DNA of 64,000 nucleotides from Diogma glabrata. Its lineage: Eukaryota > Arthropoda > Insecta > Diptera > Cylindrotomidae. Under the pieces are notes generated by a model. That model searched no databases. It was not told the origin of the DNA and worked only from the letters and a program-made list of their open reading frames with translations. Both the position numbers and the translations under genes were made by a program. Positions 50,601 to 62,008 of the stretch are shown piece after piece (position 1 is the stretch's first letter; each line of letters opens with the position of its first letter). The DNA is taken from positions 124,001-188,000 of the forward strand of contig CAVNZG010000001.1 of the NCBI GenBank assembly GCA_963693315.1, in the 5' to 3' direction.

Positions 50601-52413
50601 ATCTACAACAAAAAGGAAACAATGAAAAGAAGTCTGAAGAGCACAAAACTACCACCAATACTAGATGTACAAAAAGGAACACGGCACCCTGCAAAATAAG
50701 CAGTAACCACTATATGTTTACAATGTTTGTGATATTTGCAATCCTTTGTGCTGGTCAAGCAGCAAACATAAGTTTCGTAAATAATCAGTGTGAGGTTCAC
50801 AAACTGAACAATCAACCAGGAATTATCTTTGAAAAATTAGGTAGAATGTGGTTCATCAACAATAATTGGAACATAATTGTCTATTTAAATTTGTCAACCT
50901 ACGAGCAAGAACTAAATATTTTTCACCGCTGTTTGGAAAAAATAAGCCAAATATGCAAGCAAACCAATATTTCAAATTGTAATCAAACATATCAACAGTT
51001 TGATCACATGCTAACGGAAATAGTACAACACGACCAGTTGATCAGACATCCAACTCATCATCGAGAAAAAAGAGGTTTGATCAATGTCATTGGTCGAATA
51101 GAACACGAATTATTTGGAGTAATGGATGATCGGGATGCTAATCACTACAAACAACAAATAAAACTACTTCAATTGAATGAAAATCACTTACTCCAGCTGC
51201 AGAAAAATCAAACATCAATTGCGGAATCCACCTTGAACATATTAAAAAGACAAGAGGCTGATATAAACAACAATTGGTTACAATTCAAAGAGCAATCTCA
51301 ATTAGTTTTGGAAGGAATAACTCATGAAACAACATTTATTAAAATGTCTTTATACACAACGCTTCTAATGGTTAATTTCCGAAATAGACAAACAACACTT
51401 ATATAAGTGTTGACAAACACACATTCCATAATGGCAAAAACTTCTATCTTAACAACAGAACAATTGCAGAAAGAACTATCATATACTAATGAAAATATAC
51501 CAAAGGGACAACAAATACCATGGCCAAACGGAAAACACAACATCCTTCACATGTATCGTGTGTTAACAGTCACAGCAAGAACAATTGAAAATCTGCTAAT
51601 TGTCAATTTCAAGCTTCCATTAGCCGACAACATGCTCCATAATATGTACAAACTCACCGCTTTTCCAATGAATACATTTAATGAATCTAAAGCAATTGTA
51701 CCAAAAGGAGAGATTCTCATCACAGGCTTACACATGGACCAATACTATTTTATGTCAACCACGGATTTGGATAAGTGCTTTGCAGCAAGCTCAGAAGAGT
51801 TTTTATGTAAGCAAACACATCCAATTCATACAACTGATCCTACAAAATCGTGTGAACTATCAATACTCTACTGGAACAAAATCAACAAATACTGTAACGT
51901 TCAAAAAGCAAAACCTGTTGATAGTTGGTACCAATTAAAGAACAACACTTGGTTGTTCGCATTAAGCAATGAAACCAATCTTCGGATCATATGCAAAGAA
52001 GAACAATTTATGATCCATCTAAACGGAAGCGGAAAACTTATACTGAAACCAAGGTGCGTGGCAAAGAGTGAAAAAATATTGGAAATCCCAGGGATCATAC
52101 AACAGTACCATGTACTCAGTAATTTTGAATCAAATGGATTTTGATGATGAAGTCGGGTTTAACAACTTTAGTCAGTTTTTTAATTACTCCATCAATAACA
52201 GTATTCTTCAAGAAGTGAGAATCGCAGAAAATTCTATTAATACGGTAAAATATTAAGAAACCTTACCTCTCTTGCAAAGGCCATCAGTTCATGATGTTCA
52301 TCATTATTTTATTTTGTATGGATTAATTGTGTCCATTACAATTATTATAATTATCAAATATCGATGCAGTCAAGAGGTTAATGGAATTCCTGCAGCCCAG
52401 CAACTAGAAGTAT
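50601..52413 (+). pseudogene. Envelope-like (F-type fusion) protein, interrupted
   Basis: A hydrophobic leader (MFTMFVIFAILCAGQAA, near 50712) is followed by an Asn/Cys-rich region. A furin-like REKR site at about 51065 directly precedes a hydrophobic GLINVIGRIEHELFGVMD segment. This layout matches baculovirus F-type and insect errantivirus envelopes. A Cys-containing ectodomain follows to about 52140. A hydrophobic membrane span (ILYGLIVSITIIIIIKYRC) near 52310-52370 and a short tail end at about 52413. An in-frame stop at 51404-51406 and frameshifts near 52140 and 52256 break it. The first half is in the same open frame as the integrase end, without a stop between them. I infer a membrane fusion role from the layout. 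Confidence 0.78.
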
Positions 52414-52440
52414 AACAGTATACAGCTGGGCCACGGAGTA

Positions 52441-52735
52441 TGTTGATACCTCAACGGATAAAAATATATCAACCAACCCTGCTGAAATCAGTAATGCATA
52501 ATAATGCAAAATTGCATTATTATATTTAATTAATTTTCTTTATAATAACTTTATATAATTGTTAATGCAGCAAAAATTGCTTTTTTAAAGAAAATGAATT
52601 ACCATAAATAAATAAGAATTATTTTAACATTAAAACTTTAACGTTATTTTTCTTCATCATACAAATCTTCCAGTAAAGCTAACTGTCCAGCCCCACCAGT
52701 GAAAAGCGGGTTAGCTATTATTGAAAGATTGTACA
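52441..52735 (+). repeat. BEL/Pao 3' LTR
   Basis: Copy of 44646-44952 beginning tgttgatacc and ending gattgtaca. It is preceded by gggccacggagta, which could be a decayed polypurine-type primer. Confidence 0.9.
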
Positions 52736-53219
52736 CATTGATTTAAATTAATTGAAGAAATTGGCGTAAATGCCATGCAATCAACTAAACCTCGTCTTAC
52801 AACACCCAGATTTTATGAATGATATAGTCGCTAGACAACAACTTTCCCTATTTAATTAAAGTTACCAATTCATTTTGTACACTAAGATGTATATGCTAGT
52901 ACTAAGCTAATACTAAGCTAATAAATAAAACTACATAATTTAATTTAATTTATTTAATAACATATTCACAAAAAAAATTTACAATACAAGAATTGAAATC
53001 TTTTAAATTTACCTATATAATATAAAATACTTTGAATTACAACTATATTTAAGAAAATAATATTTAAAATTATTCAAATTATTAATTTTATATAAAACAT
53101 TTTTTGATTCTATTTTTAACAGTAGTTTTTTTACATATATTTGTATCGTACAGTTGTATAAATTTATTTAAGTAAACTATTCCACGATTTGTCGGTTCGT
53201 TTTTACCGTAATCAGTTTT
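52736..53219. other. AT-rich spacer
   Basis: No gene recognised. It should contain whatever followed the pseudogene cut by the BEL/Pao insertion, but I see no clear continuation. Confidence 0.5.
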
Positions 53220-54019
53220 ACAATTGATTTACTTTAGATACTTAGAGTGCCTTAATTATTTGTCTGTCTTATATTGTCTTTTTTAACCTTATAATTAAAA
53301 TATGAGACGAGTATATTGTTGTGTAAAATATCGTATATAAAACTAGCTGATAATATATCACGACGATCGGCTAGGGAGTTCATATTAAGTAATTTAAGTC
53401 TATCAGTATAGTGCGTCAAATTGGTAAAATCGCGTAGATCATAAATGTGTAGCAAACAGCAAAAACTGTTTTTGAACAGATTCAATAGAAGTCCAGTGAA
53501 TTTTCTGAAATGGTCCCCAAATGCCTGCTCCGTACTCAAGAAAGGATTGTACTAATGAACAGTAAAGACTAAAGTGGTTTTGTTACCATAAAATTATCAA
53601 ATACCGTTGCTCTTCTTTTTATATAACTTAACATTTTCTCCCTTTCGTTATAGATGAGTAATAGTGTTCTCTAAAAGTTTGCTGTGAATCAAGAACTATT
53701 CCAAGATCACGCACTGTAAATACTCGAGTTAGTGTTCTTTCAATTAGCGAATATGTGAAGTATTCGTGATCCTTCCTCCGAGGAAAGAATATCACTGAGC
53801 ATTTGTCTACGTTTAATTCAAGTTTGTTAAATAAGCACCAAGCGCAGCAATTTTGTTTTGAAATAACTGAGAATCGGAATGAATTTTTATATTATGATAA
53901 ACTTTAAGATGATCAGCATATGAGAGATAAATAAATAAAAAACTCATTTTTTCCCATAAAAATAGCGTTTTTGTAATAGTAACGTACTGAAAATAATCAA
54001 ATGTACTTCGTAATATCAT
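53220..54019 (-). pseudogene. CR1/Jockey-group LINE remnant (RT end and C-terminus)
   Basis: On the minus strand several frames give a YADHLKVYHNIKIHSDSQL segment (the catalytic YADD box with the second Asp changed to His). Further pieces are LNVDKCSVIFFPRRKDHEYF, VRDLGIVLDSQQTFREHYY, FLEYGAGIWGPF and RLKLLNMNSLADRRDI. This is the region from the RT box to the C-terminal domain of a LINE. Stops and frameshifts are frequent. It does not look like a recent copy. Confidence 0.75.
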
Positions 54020-54024
54020 TAGAA

Positions 54025-54156
54025 TAGTATATTCTTGTATGAGCTAGAATGAAGGCAATTCTTCACGAGGATGAAGTTTCCCGGAACGAGCGTAGCGAGT
54101 GGAGGGAATCATCCGAGTGAAGAATTGCCTTCATCCTAAGCGAATACAAGATACTA
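54025..54156. repeat. Fold-back repeat with about 40-bp arms
   Basis: The arms 54025-54066 (including gaatgaaggcaattcttcac) and 54117-54156 (gtgaagaattgccttcatcc) are reverse complements with a few mismatches. The loop carries cgagcgtagcgag, itself nearly palindromic and unusually GC-rich for this region. Confidence 0.8.
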
Positions 54157-54477
54157 TTTTATCCACGACTACAAATAATTCAAATAATTTCATTCATGTT
54201 TTCCTGTACAAGTTTGTATCGCCATATTGAATGAAATGAAAAACAAAACCAATGTTTGTTTATTTTAGATTTTATATATGTATTGTTTTTGTTTTAACTG
54301 GTTTATATTACTATACCAACAAATCAAGTTTTTAATTTGTTAGGGGAATTTTGAATAAATAAAGCGTAATAAAAGAAATAAAAAAGAATTTGATATATAG
54401 AAAAGGAATGAATACAATTACCATGAAAGATATACGCATGGAAAGTATATATTCTTTAGTAGTCGTGGATAAATATA
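54155..54477. mobile_element. Miniature element with TTATCCACGACTAC inverted ends
   Basis: The left tattttatccacgactac (54155-54172) and the complement of 54459-54477 (tatatttatccacgactac) form terminal inverted repeats around a non-coding interior. It directly abuts the fold-back repeat, and the two may be parts of one larger element. No transposase. Confidence 0.6.
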
Positions 54478-57112
54478 TTTTACAATGAAGCCAACATCAA
54501 AAATTGATTTTTGAGAATCAAAAAAAGTAATTACACCGTTTTTCTATGAAAATTTACAATAAATAGCACAATTTGTATGACAGCGCCATCTAGCATGAGT
54601 TTAAGGTAAAAATAAATATCAAAAATGGATTCATCGACCCCAAAAACATTAAGATACCCCAACTTTCCAGGAAAATAAAAATAAATAAGCATTATCTTAT
54701 CAAATTTTTAATGATTTTTTCTTGTTAGGCAGTATTCCAAAATCACCAACTTCAAATGCCTGTAAAAAAAAATCTCGCACTGAACTAAAAAACACCCTTG
54801 AGGGTTTTGTTATGGATAATGTCAACTTTCATTTGCATTTGGTTTCATCCCATTCGGATTCGGAAAGTTCGATTTTGTATCACAGTGTAATTTTTCACTT
54901 TATATGCCCTTCTTTGATTAAACTGAATTTTTTATATGTGATTAAGGTAGGCTTCCTGACCATATATAGTTAAGGATGTACATGGCGGTCGTCATCCGTT
55001 CTCTTGTTTTTAATCATTTAAACCTCAAAAATCGCCATAAAGAAAGCAAAATAACTATTTATCTGGAATTTCTTTTACAATTTTTTTTTCTGAGAAAGTG
55101 ATTTCATCGTGAATAGACGTTGGGTCTTTTGGTACATACATATTGAATAAGTTCAGTTTTCGAAAAAAAAGGTTCAAGATTTAGTTTTGAATTTTTTTGT
55201 TATGCGGTAGGGAATTTTTTTTTGTTATTTTTTTAGAAGAATAGCGCAAGTCGCAAGATTTTCTAAAGAAAAAAGCTGTTGTTAGGGTTTGTATGCCTTG
55301 ACCTATTTCTATACACGCTTTAAAAAAAAAATTAAATTAGTTTTCCTACCAGTTTATTTGTTATTTTTGGAGTTTTTTTTTATTAGTCTTAAGTTAATTT
55401 TTGAATACATACAATAAATATGTTTCGTTTTTTTTTAAATCATCTTCCAAATTTTTTTTGGAACATGATGGGTTGAGGCTGGAAACACATTGGAAGGAAA
55501 TCGCAAGTCATACATCTTCCAAGTGATGTTTCCAACCTGTCTATTTGGTGTTGGGTAAATTCGAAAAAAAACAGACGTTTAGTTTGGAACTTTCGAGAGC
55601 ATTTTGTTGCAATTGATTTGTTTAATCTTTGGGTCTTGGAACAAAATGCTCTCGAAAATCTAGCAACGGTGTAATGTAACGTTCTTCGGGACACACCCGA
55701 ATAGAATGGTAGAATCAAAATCCATTTTTCTTTTTTTTAATAATTTACAAATCCATTTCTTTCTTTTAATAATTTAAACCAATTAAAACCAGGGCTAAGT
55801 TTATATAATTGTTAGGTTATAAGTTAACTAGTCGTCAAAACTCATTTTTTCTATGTTAACGTCTCCAACGAACACTGTATTCTTTTCTGAATGAACGGAG
55901 ATTTATAAATGAACAATTTGGGTGGTGATCAGACTTTTTGCTATAATTGAAAAACTTTGCGAAATCGATGAAAACTCACTGAAGTAAAAAGACCAAGGAA
56001 ATCTAAGGGAATTTGTGATGCAACTCAGATAAACGTATTTGAAGAACCTTTAGCATGTGGGAGAATTCAATAATGAAAATGTCACTTGTTAAATTGTGTG
56101 GAATGTTTCGACCATCAACAATAATAGACGAAGGAACACAATATCATAAACGTAAACAATACAACCGATTGATCAAAAGCTTGGTGAAAACATTTAGGCG
56201 AGTTATACAAAACATCCAATATTCAAACCTAATTAATACAACCGATTGGATAAAAGCTTGGTGGAACAACATTTAGGCGAATTAATATATACGAAAAAAA
56301 TATATTCAACATACAGTTGAGCGATCACACCACAGAGGAGAAATAATTGTAAAAAAAATCTTAATTGGGGAAATTGTGAAAACCTGTTTGATGAACAAAA
56401 TGCTATATAAACAGAAAATTATCGTACTTCGGTCTATTCAATTTGAATCTTCTACTCCATTCTATTCTACTTCGATCTTGGGTGGAGTTTTTCAAGAGAC
56501 AAAGGCGACGTTACATTTGAGCAGAAGAAGAAGATGGAAGATAATCCCAGGACGTTAACAAAGGAATAAAATTTGAGTATAACTAATTTTTACATATTTT
56601 TGTTGTGTAATAGATTTTTTTGTTGTTTAAATTATTAAAATTAGTGTTAAGTTAAGTTTTTGAGTATATATTTTTATTTTTATTTATTTATTATTTTTAT
56701 TGTGTATTCCATTTAATTAATTTGAATTTAAAAGAGCAATGATATTTATTAAGTTAGACATTTTTTTCTTTGAGTTTCGTAATTATTTACAATAAACCTA
56801 ATTTATTAAATTATTATTTTTTTTGTTAGGTCAAAATTTAGATTTAGTGTAATAAAATTTAAACTGTAATTAAAAAAAAAAATCAAATATAAAATGCAAG
56901 TGAATAAATTAAACCTAATGTTATAATAGAAATTTATCGTGTATTTTGGGTTTAATTTGTGTTTATGTTCTGTATTGTTTATATAGTGTTGTTAAGTGGA
57001 AAAATTTTTTTTTGAGAAACAAAACTTCTAATATTGCCAACAGCATTAAACAAAGGCCCGATCCCCAAAATTTTTAAGCGTGGCGGCAAAGGTTCGTTAC
57101 ATTGTGTCACAA
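54478..57112. other. Unassigned AT-rich sequence with small repeats
   Basis: No gene I can support. A 17-bp perfect stem (ttcgagagcattttgtt) pairs 55592-55608 with 55640-55656. A direct duplication of about 50 bases (tacaaccgattg..aacatttaggcga) lies at about 56160-56210 and 56237-56280. A segment at 56400-56570 has a tatataaa box and later aataaa, and could be the edge of a lost LTR. This is unproven. Confidence 0.5.
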
Positions 57113-58068
57113 ATCAACTATTCATAGGAGGCAGCAAGTTCCCACACAAGAACATACATAAATACACTTTGACATCACCAAATGGAAGAACCAAGAATCA
57201 AATTGATCACGTGCTGGTGAATAAGAAGTTTCAATCCTCACTACAAGACGTCAGAGCAAAGCGAGGAGCAGACATACACAGCGACCATCAACTGGTAATT
57301 GCAACATTCAAAATTAAACCAGCCGCTGTAAAACACAACAAGTCATGTCAGAGGAAACTTAACATCAACAGATTGAGCGACAAAAATACAAATAACATCT
57401 TCAAAGAATCGCTCCAGCTCAATCTACCAAGCAACGAAACCACCAGCATTGATGAAAAATGGGAACAAGTTAAAGAAGCTTACGTCAAAACTGCTACAGA
57501 TGTGCTTGGATACCAAGAAAAATCACGGAAACCATGGATTAGCGATGATACCTGGAAGAAAATTGAAGAGCGTCGTCAGCTCAAGTTGCAATTGTGCCAC
57601 CAGAACACAACCGAGATCCGCAGCAAATATGAAAGTACAGCAAAACAAGTTAAAAAGATGGCAAGGAATGAGCGCAGAAGATATACAGAAAGCATTCTCA
57701 AGACTGCAGAAACCGCAGCAGCTAATAGAAATATGCGCACACTACACAAATGCGTGAGAAAGGTCACCAACAAATATACAAACACTCCACCAATAAAGGA
57801 TGAATCTGGTCAAACCCTCACAACACATGAACAGCAGCTAAATAGATGGAAAGAATACTTCGAAGACAACTGCCACCAACATGAAGATAACTTGCAGTCT
57901 CCGGATGACAACTATAACGAAACTATCAGCACCCATTCACCAACGGAACGGGAAGTTAGAGATGCCATACAGAAACTCAAGAATAACAAATCTGCTGGTA
58001 CAGATAATATGTCAGCAGAATTACTCAAAGCAGATGTAAACACAACAGCAGAAGCTCTAACACATTAA
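57113..58068 (+). pseudogene. Internal LINE fragment (endonuclease end to RT start)
   Basis: The open stretch has SPNGRTKNQIDHVLVNKKFQ, RGADIHSDHQLVIATFKIK, a basic linker with RKPWISDDTWKKIEERR, and IQKLKNNKSAGTDNMSAELL. These are the last endonuclease motifs and the first RT motif of an RTE-like or related LINE. The frame stays open for over 300 codons, yet both the 5' part and everything after the first RT motif are missing. It stops at 58068 just after a TAEALTH segment. It is distinct in sequence from the two RTE-like copies here. Confidence 0.75.
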
Positions 58069-58270
58069 GTAATTTAATTTAACCAACTAACTATTGTTTC
58101 AAATAGCATTTTTCAGTTGGATTTACGCATAATATTTTTAGCAATAAATCTTTGTAGTTGTCAATGGATGTATCAAATATATGAAGTGTTGTCATGGGTG
58201 TGAAGATTATCTTTATATTTTGATGATACATACAAACACACACATAATGTGTACCATTTCTATCCAAAGT

Positions 58271-58540
58271 TTAAATACATTCTTTAGGGCGTAGTGTTGC
58301 AAATTTAGAAAAACCATCTCTAATTTCAGGATATTTTTCTTTAAAAATTTGAAATCCTTCTTTTAAATTGAAAAGCAAAAGTCTACGTTGCTTTGATATA
58401 GTTAAACTATCCTCAGTAGTTCTTACGCAATCCCGTTTACCAGGACAAGCCCGACTATTCTCATCGTCCAAATAAAAAGATTGTATTATTTTAACTGTTT
58501 CTTCACTCAGTGTTATTGATCCTAATTTCTTCTCCTTTAA
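58271..58540 (-). pseudogene. Fragment of an uncharacterised repetitive protein family
   Basis: The minus-strand frame reads KEKKLGSITLSEETVKIIQS, CPGKRDCVRT, RRLLLFNLKEGFQIFKEKYP and GFSKFATLRPKECI, then stops. From memory the GFSKFATLRPK-type ending belongs to unnamed proteins found in many copies in insects and cnidarians, probably transposon-linked. The function is unknown to me. The stretch might be one exon, since an aaag acceptor-like end lies near 58541, but the gene around it was not found. The frame is open throughout the segment. Confidence 0.55.
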
Positions 58541-59154
58541 GTTTAAGCAAAAATTGTAATAATAATTTAAGAACTGAAGATGACGTAAGTCGAAATCGAT
58601 ATTCTTTAAAATAAAAAAATAAAAACCAAATTGTTACTATAAGGAAGTTTTATTATTATAAATAAATTTAAAAATAAACAGTAAAAAGTATATTTTTAAA
58701 TATTGCATTTTAATTCAAAAGTGACAAAAGCACACAAACAGTGAATAATATGGAAAACCATAATAACACATATAATAAAAATATAATTTCTTCTAAAGAA
58801 ATAAACAAAACTTTTTAATTTTCTTAATCATACAGATTTGGTTATATATTTATTTTAACATAAACAAATTAAAATAGGAATACAGACAGAAGTTGGCGGC
58901 TGGCTGTTGCATTGATTGCGGCAACGAGTGTATAATTGACTGAGATGGAGAAGAAGACGTTTCTATAATTTTTTATGTTGTATGATAATAATTTTTTTTC
59001 AATGCTGTAAATGTCTTGTAACAAGTACGATGATAGCCACTAACTAAATGTTCACGTGGTAAAATAACATCACTATATTTTAAATTATGAAAATTTTCGT
59101 AAACGCAAAATAGTCTGACATTTTTTAAAAGTTTTCATCTGAAAAGAGGATAGT
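58541..59154. other. AT-rich spacer
   Basis: No gene or repeat recognised between the family fragment and the 5' end of RTE-like copy B. Confidence 0.55.
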
Positions 59155-59304
59155 AAAATCCGAAATTCTCCGTCCACGCCGTGCTACCTGGGTAATGCTA
59201 ACAGAATTAGGTTGGTGTAGTTGAGAGGTGCAGAGTAAATACTGCTTATACTCAATGATTCTGCACCATGGCGAGTCATTGGCGCCATAAAAACAGTGCA
59301 ACTC

Positions 59305-59466
59305 AAGCGTCTGTTCTCCATGTTAGGGGCGGCTTGGAGCGGGTGTCTGTCTTGGATCAAGCGGCCCGCTATATAAACGTGTAGCAAGCGTCTGTTCTCC
59401 ATGTTAGGGGCGGTTTGTAGCGGGCGTCTGTCTTGGATCAAGCGGCTCGCTATATAAACATGTAAA
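59305..59466 (+). promoter_or_regulatory. Two 81-bp tandem repeats with TATA boxes (copy B 5' UTR)
   Basis: Monomers 59305-59385 and 59386-59466 each start aagcgtctgttctcc and end with gctatataaac plus about 6 bases. The period is exactly 81, as in copy A. Conservation of the tandem pair in two separate copies supports a functional 5' region. Confidence 0.72.
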
Positions 59467-59567
59467 AAGGTTGTTTCTGGTGACCTTAAGATGCAGAACG
59501 AACCCATTCACGAAAATTTGGGTTGGGCGAAGGGCTAACACCCCATTTCCGTAAAAAATTACTTGTC

Positions 59568-61945
59568 ATGAATTCTGTACACAGGCCTCGGATTATCTCG
59601 GATTCATTATTAGAACGACCTCGGAAACTGTACCCGGACTACGATTTAAAAATGGGAACCTGGAACGTGCTAAGCCTCAGAAGACCAGGAGATCTCCTAA
59701 AACTAACACAACAAGTCGAGAGCTACACACTGGATATAGTGGCGTTACATGAACTAAGATGGCCAGGGAGTGGAATCCACGAAACAGCCAAGGGATACAC
59801 TCTCTACTATTCCGGTCATGAAAACGGAGCAGAATTTGGAGTTGGCTTTCTCATACATCGTCGCGTGAATCAACATGTTATCGACTTTCGCCTAATTAAT
59901 ATGCGGATATGCACAATGAGAATCCGTACGCAAAAATTTAATGTAACGATCATCAATGTTCATGCACCTACTGAAGACAAAGCAGATGACATTAAAGACC
60001 TGTTCTTTCTAGAACTCGAAGAAGTCATCAATAACATCCCGCGACACGATATAAAAATCGTGGTAGGTGACTTCAATGCGCAAATTGGTAGAAGTGCAGA
60101 ACTTAAAACACATGTCGGCCCTAACAGCGTGCATCATGCTAGTAACAATAACGGCTTTCGCGCAGCTGAACTGGCTATGATGTATGATCTAGTAATTTCT
60201 AGCACTTTCTTCCAGAGCAACGTGGAAATCAAATGATGGAAGAACTGAAAATCAAATCGATCACGTCATGATTTCTAAGAGACACTCTACAAGTGTAACT
60301 GACGTTCGATCATACAGAGGTGCTGATATGGACACCGATCATATGCTTGTCATCTTCAAGTATAAGTGCAAATTATCATCTACATTTAATAGGCAAGCAA
60401 AAAAGACCGTGCGCTGGAATGTCGAAGCATTTAAACAACTGGAAACACTGAATAGATATCAGGAAATTGTAACGCAAAGCATAGAAGAGCATGACATCCC
60501 ATCTGAGATGCCATTAAACATACAAGAAGAATGGCAAACGACCATCATATCCGCAGCACAAACTACAATCGGAAAACGACCACCGAAATCACGTAACGAA
60601 TGGTTTGATGACGAGTGCCGCGAAAGCATTGAGCACAAACAAAAACTGCGAGAAAAATGGTTAACAAGAAACACCCGAAGCTCCCAAACTGATTATCTAT
60701 GCGCCAGAAAAGCCTCAGCAAAACTCCTACGGAAAAAGAAACGCGAACACATGAAGAGCTGTATCGAAAACATCAACCAACATTACGGGATCAGCATGGA
60801 GGGATCAGTTTTTATTAATTTGTTAATTTTTTTCTATTTTTTGATCCACGGGTGTGACAACCCCGCGTACTCCAATTCCTGCTATTGGCATATGAGTTAA
60901 CGTGAGATATCACATACCACTGGCAATAGCAGTGAGATATCACTAGCCAAGGTGATATTTAAGGGGTGCTGGCGGATGAACTGTATTCAGTCAACGGTAG
61001 CACTCTCAATCTTAGCTAATGAGTATGATGCTGGAACGCTGTAGCTTGCTCGAAGAAACGAGCCTTCATATAACTACATATCTGAGCTTTAATCATTGAA
61101 AAATATACTGCGTCCCATAATCAGGGATTATGCCATTAGCTGGACTATTGGCAAACCAATTTTAGTTTTATTCCTGCAAATTTTTAAAACAAATTTGCTT
61201 TTTATCTCTTATTTTATTTTTATTTTCCCTATCCTATCACGAAATATTGGCCTATGTCATATTTTATATATGATGGGATTTATGGTTTAGTTATCCATTA
61301 TTCAACAAAAAAATATTAAAAAAAACAAAAAAAACAGATATGCGTCCATTAACATCCTTAGAACGCATGTTGTTGTGGGACCTTGGTCTTAAAAGGTTTT
61401 AATGTGTTGTTGTGACACATATTGTAATGCCTACTACACATCACATTTTATTAAAAAAAAAAAAAAAAAAGCATGCGGCTAATGGAAATTCGAAAGAGTG
61501 TTTTGCCAATGCGCGGAATCTCACCAAAGATTTCCACCCAAGATCTACAGCCATCAAAAATGGAAACAACGAGCTTACAACAAGTGAACGTGATGTGCTG
61601 GAAGTATGGCGATCCCACTTTCAAGACCTACTGAATAGGACGAATGAAGTTCATCCTATTCGAGCAATTGCTCCGTCAAGTGAGGAGATTTTTGTCCCTT
61701 ACCCAACAATAGAAGAAGTGGAAGCTGCCATCAAAAAATTAAAAAATGGCAAATCACCAGGTATCGATGGAATCCCTGCAGAACTATTTAAGTATGAAGG
61801 AGCAGCTCTGGTCTCACGTATATATGATCCGATTCTTGCAATCTGGGACCAAGAAGAACTACCTGCTGAATGGAAAACAGCTCTCATTGTTCCGCTACAT
61901 AAAAAAGGTGACCGCCTAAAGTGTGCGAATTATCGTGGAATCGCA

Positions 61946-61948
<3 letters not shown>
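59568..61948 (+). pseudogene. RTE-like LINE ORF, copy B, interrupted
   Basis: The start ATG at 59568 (MNSVHRP) aligns with copy A. The endonuclease has MGTWNVLSL, ALHELRWPGSG (His for Gln) and VVGDFNAQIGR. A deletion near 60205-60220 removes the segment that in copy A reads FPHKRIHKAT and causes a frameshift. The frame resumes as ISKRHSTSVTDVRSYRGADM and TDHML. The linker breaks off at ENINQH (60785) because of an insertion, and resumes at 61470 with AANGNSKECFANARNL. It runs to the RT motifs LKNGKSPGIDGIPAEL, WKTALIVPLHKKGD and NYRGIAL. It ends where (TA)n begins. Not functional. Confidence 0.82.
60786..61469 (+). mobile_element. 684-bp insertion in RTE-like copy B
   Basis: The boundary is read by comparison with copy A, where the target is continuous (accaacatgcggc). 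The insert begins tacgggatcagcatggaggg and ends in an A-run of 18 followed by g and the target catgcgg. Cat is repeated at both sides, giving at most a 3-bp duplication. It contains the repeat shared with 5468-5515 and an atatttaagg TATA-like box near 60955. The 3' A-run suggests an RNA intermediate, but the short duplication is atypical. I cannot classify it. Confidence 0.75.

Positions 61949-62008
<60 letters not shown>

Larger units (their letters stand above)
44646..52735 (+). mobile_element. BEL/Pao LTR retrotransposon with envelope-like gene
   Basis: Direct LTRs lie at 44646-44952 and 52441-52735 and enclose gag, pol and an envelope-like gene. The pol order (protease, RT, RNase H, integrase) and the YVDD RT box with flanking sequence fit BEL/Pao. 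The element is damaged by about seven frameshifts and one or more stops. The target flanks atgta and catt do not match, so no duplication is confirmed. Confidence 0.9.
59155..62008 (+). mobile_element. RTE-like non-LTR retrotransposon, copy B
   Basis: It is the plus-strand partner of copy A (6401-8954) and starts at the same 5' sequence. It has two 81-bp promoter-like repeats, the endonuclease-RT ORF, a 684-bp insertion at 60786-61469 and an abrupt switch to (TA)n at about 61949, followed by an N gap. The two copies differ by substitutions and indels and are clearly the same family. Confidence 0.85.

Noticed and set aside
44641..52740. Target-site duplication for the BEL/Pao element
   Set aside because: Flanks atgta and catt do not match under any 4-6-base register I tried.
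56400..56570. Possible LTR promoter and polyadenylation segment
   Set aside because: A TATA-like box and aataaa occur, but no direct-repeat partner exists in the window.
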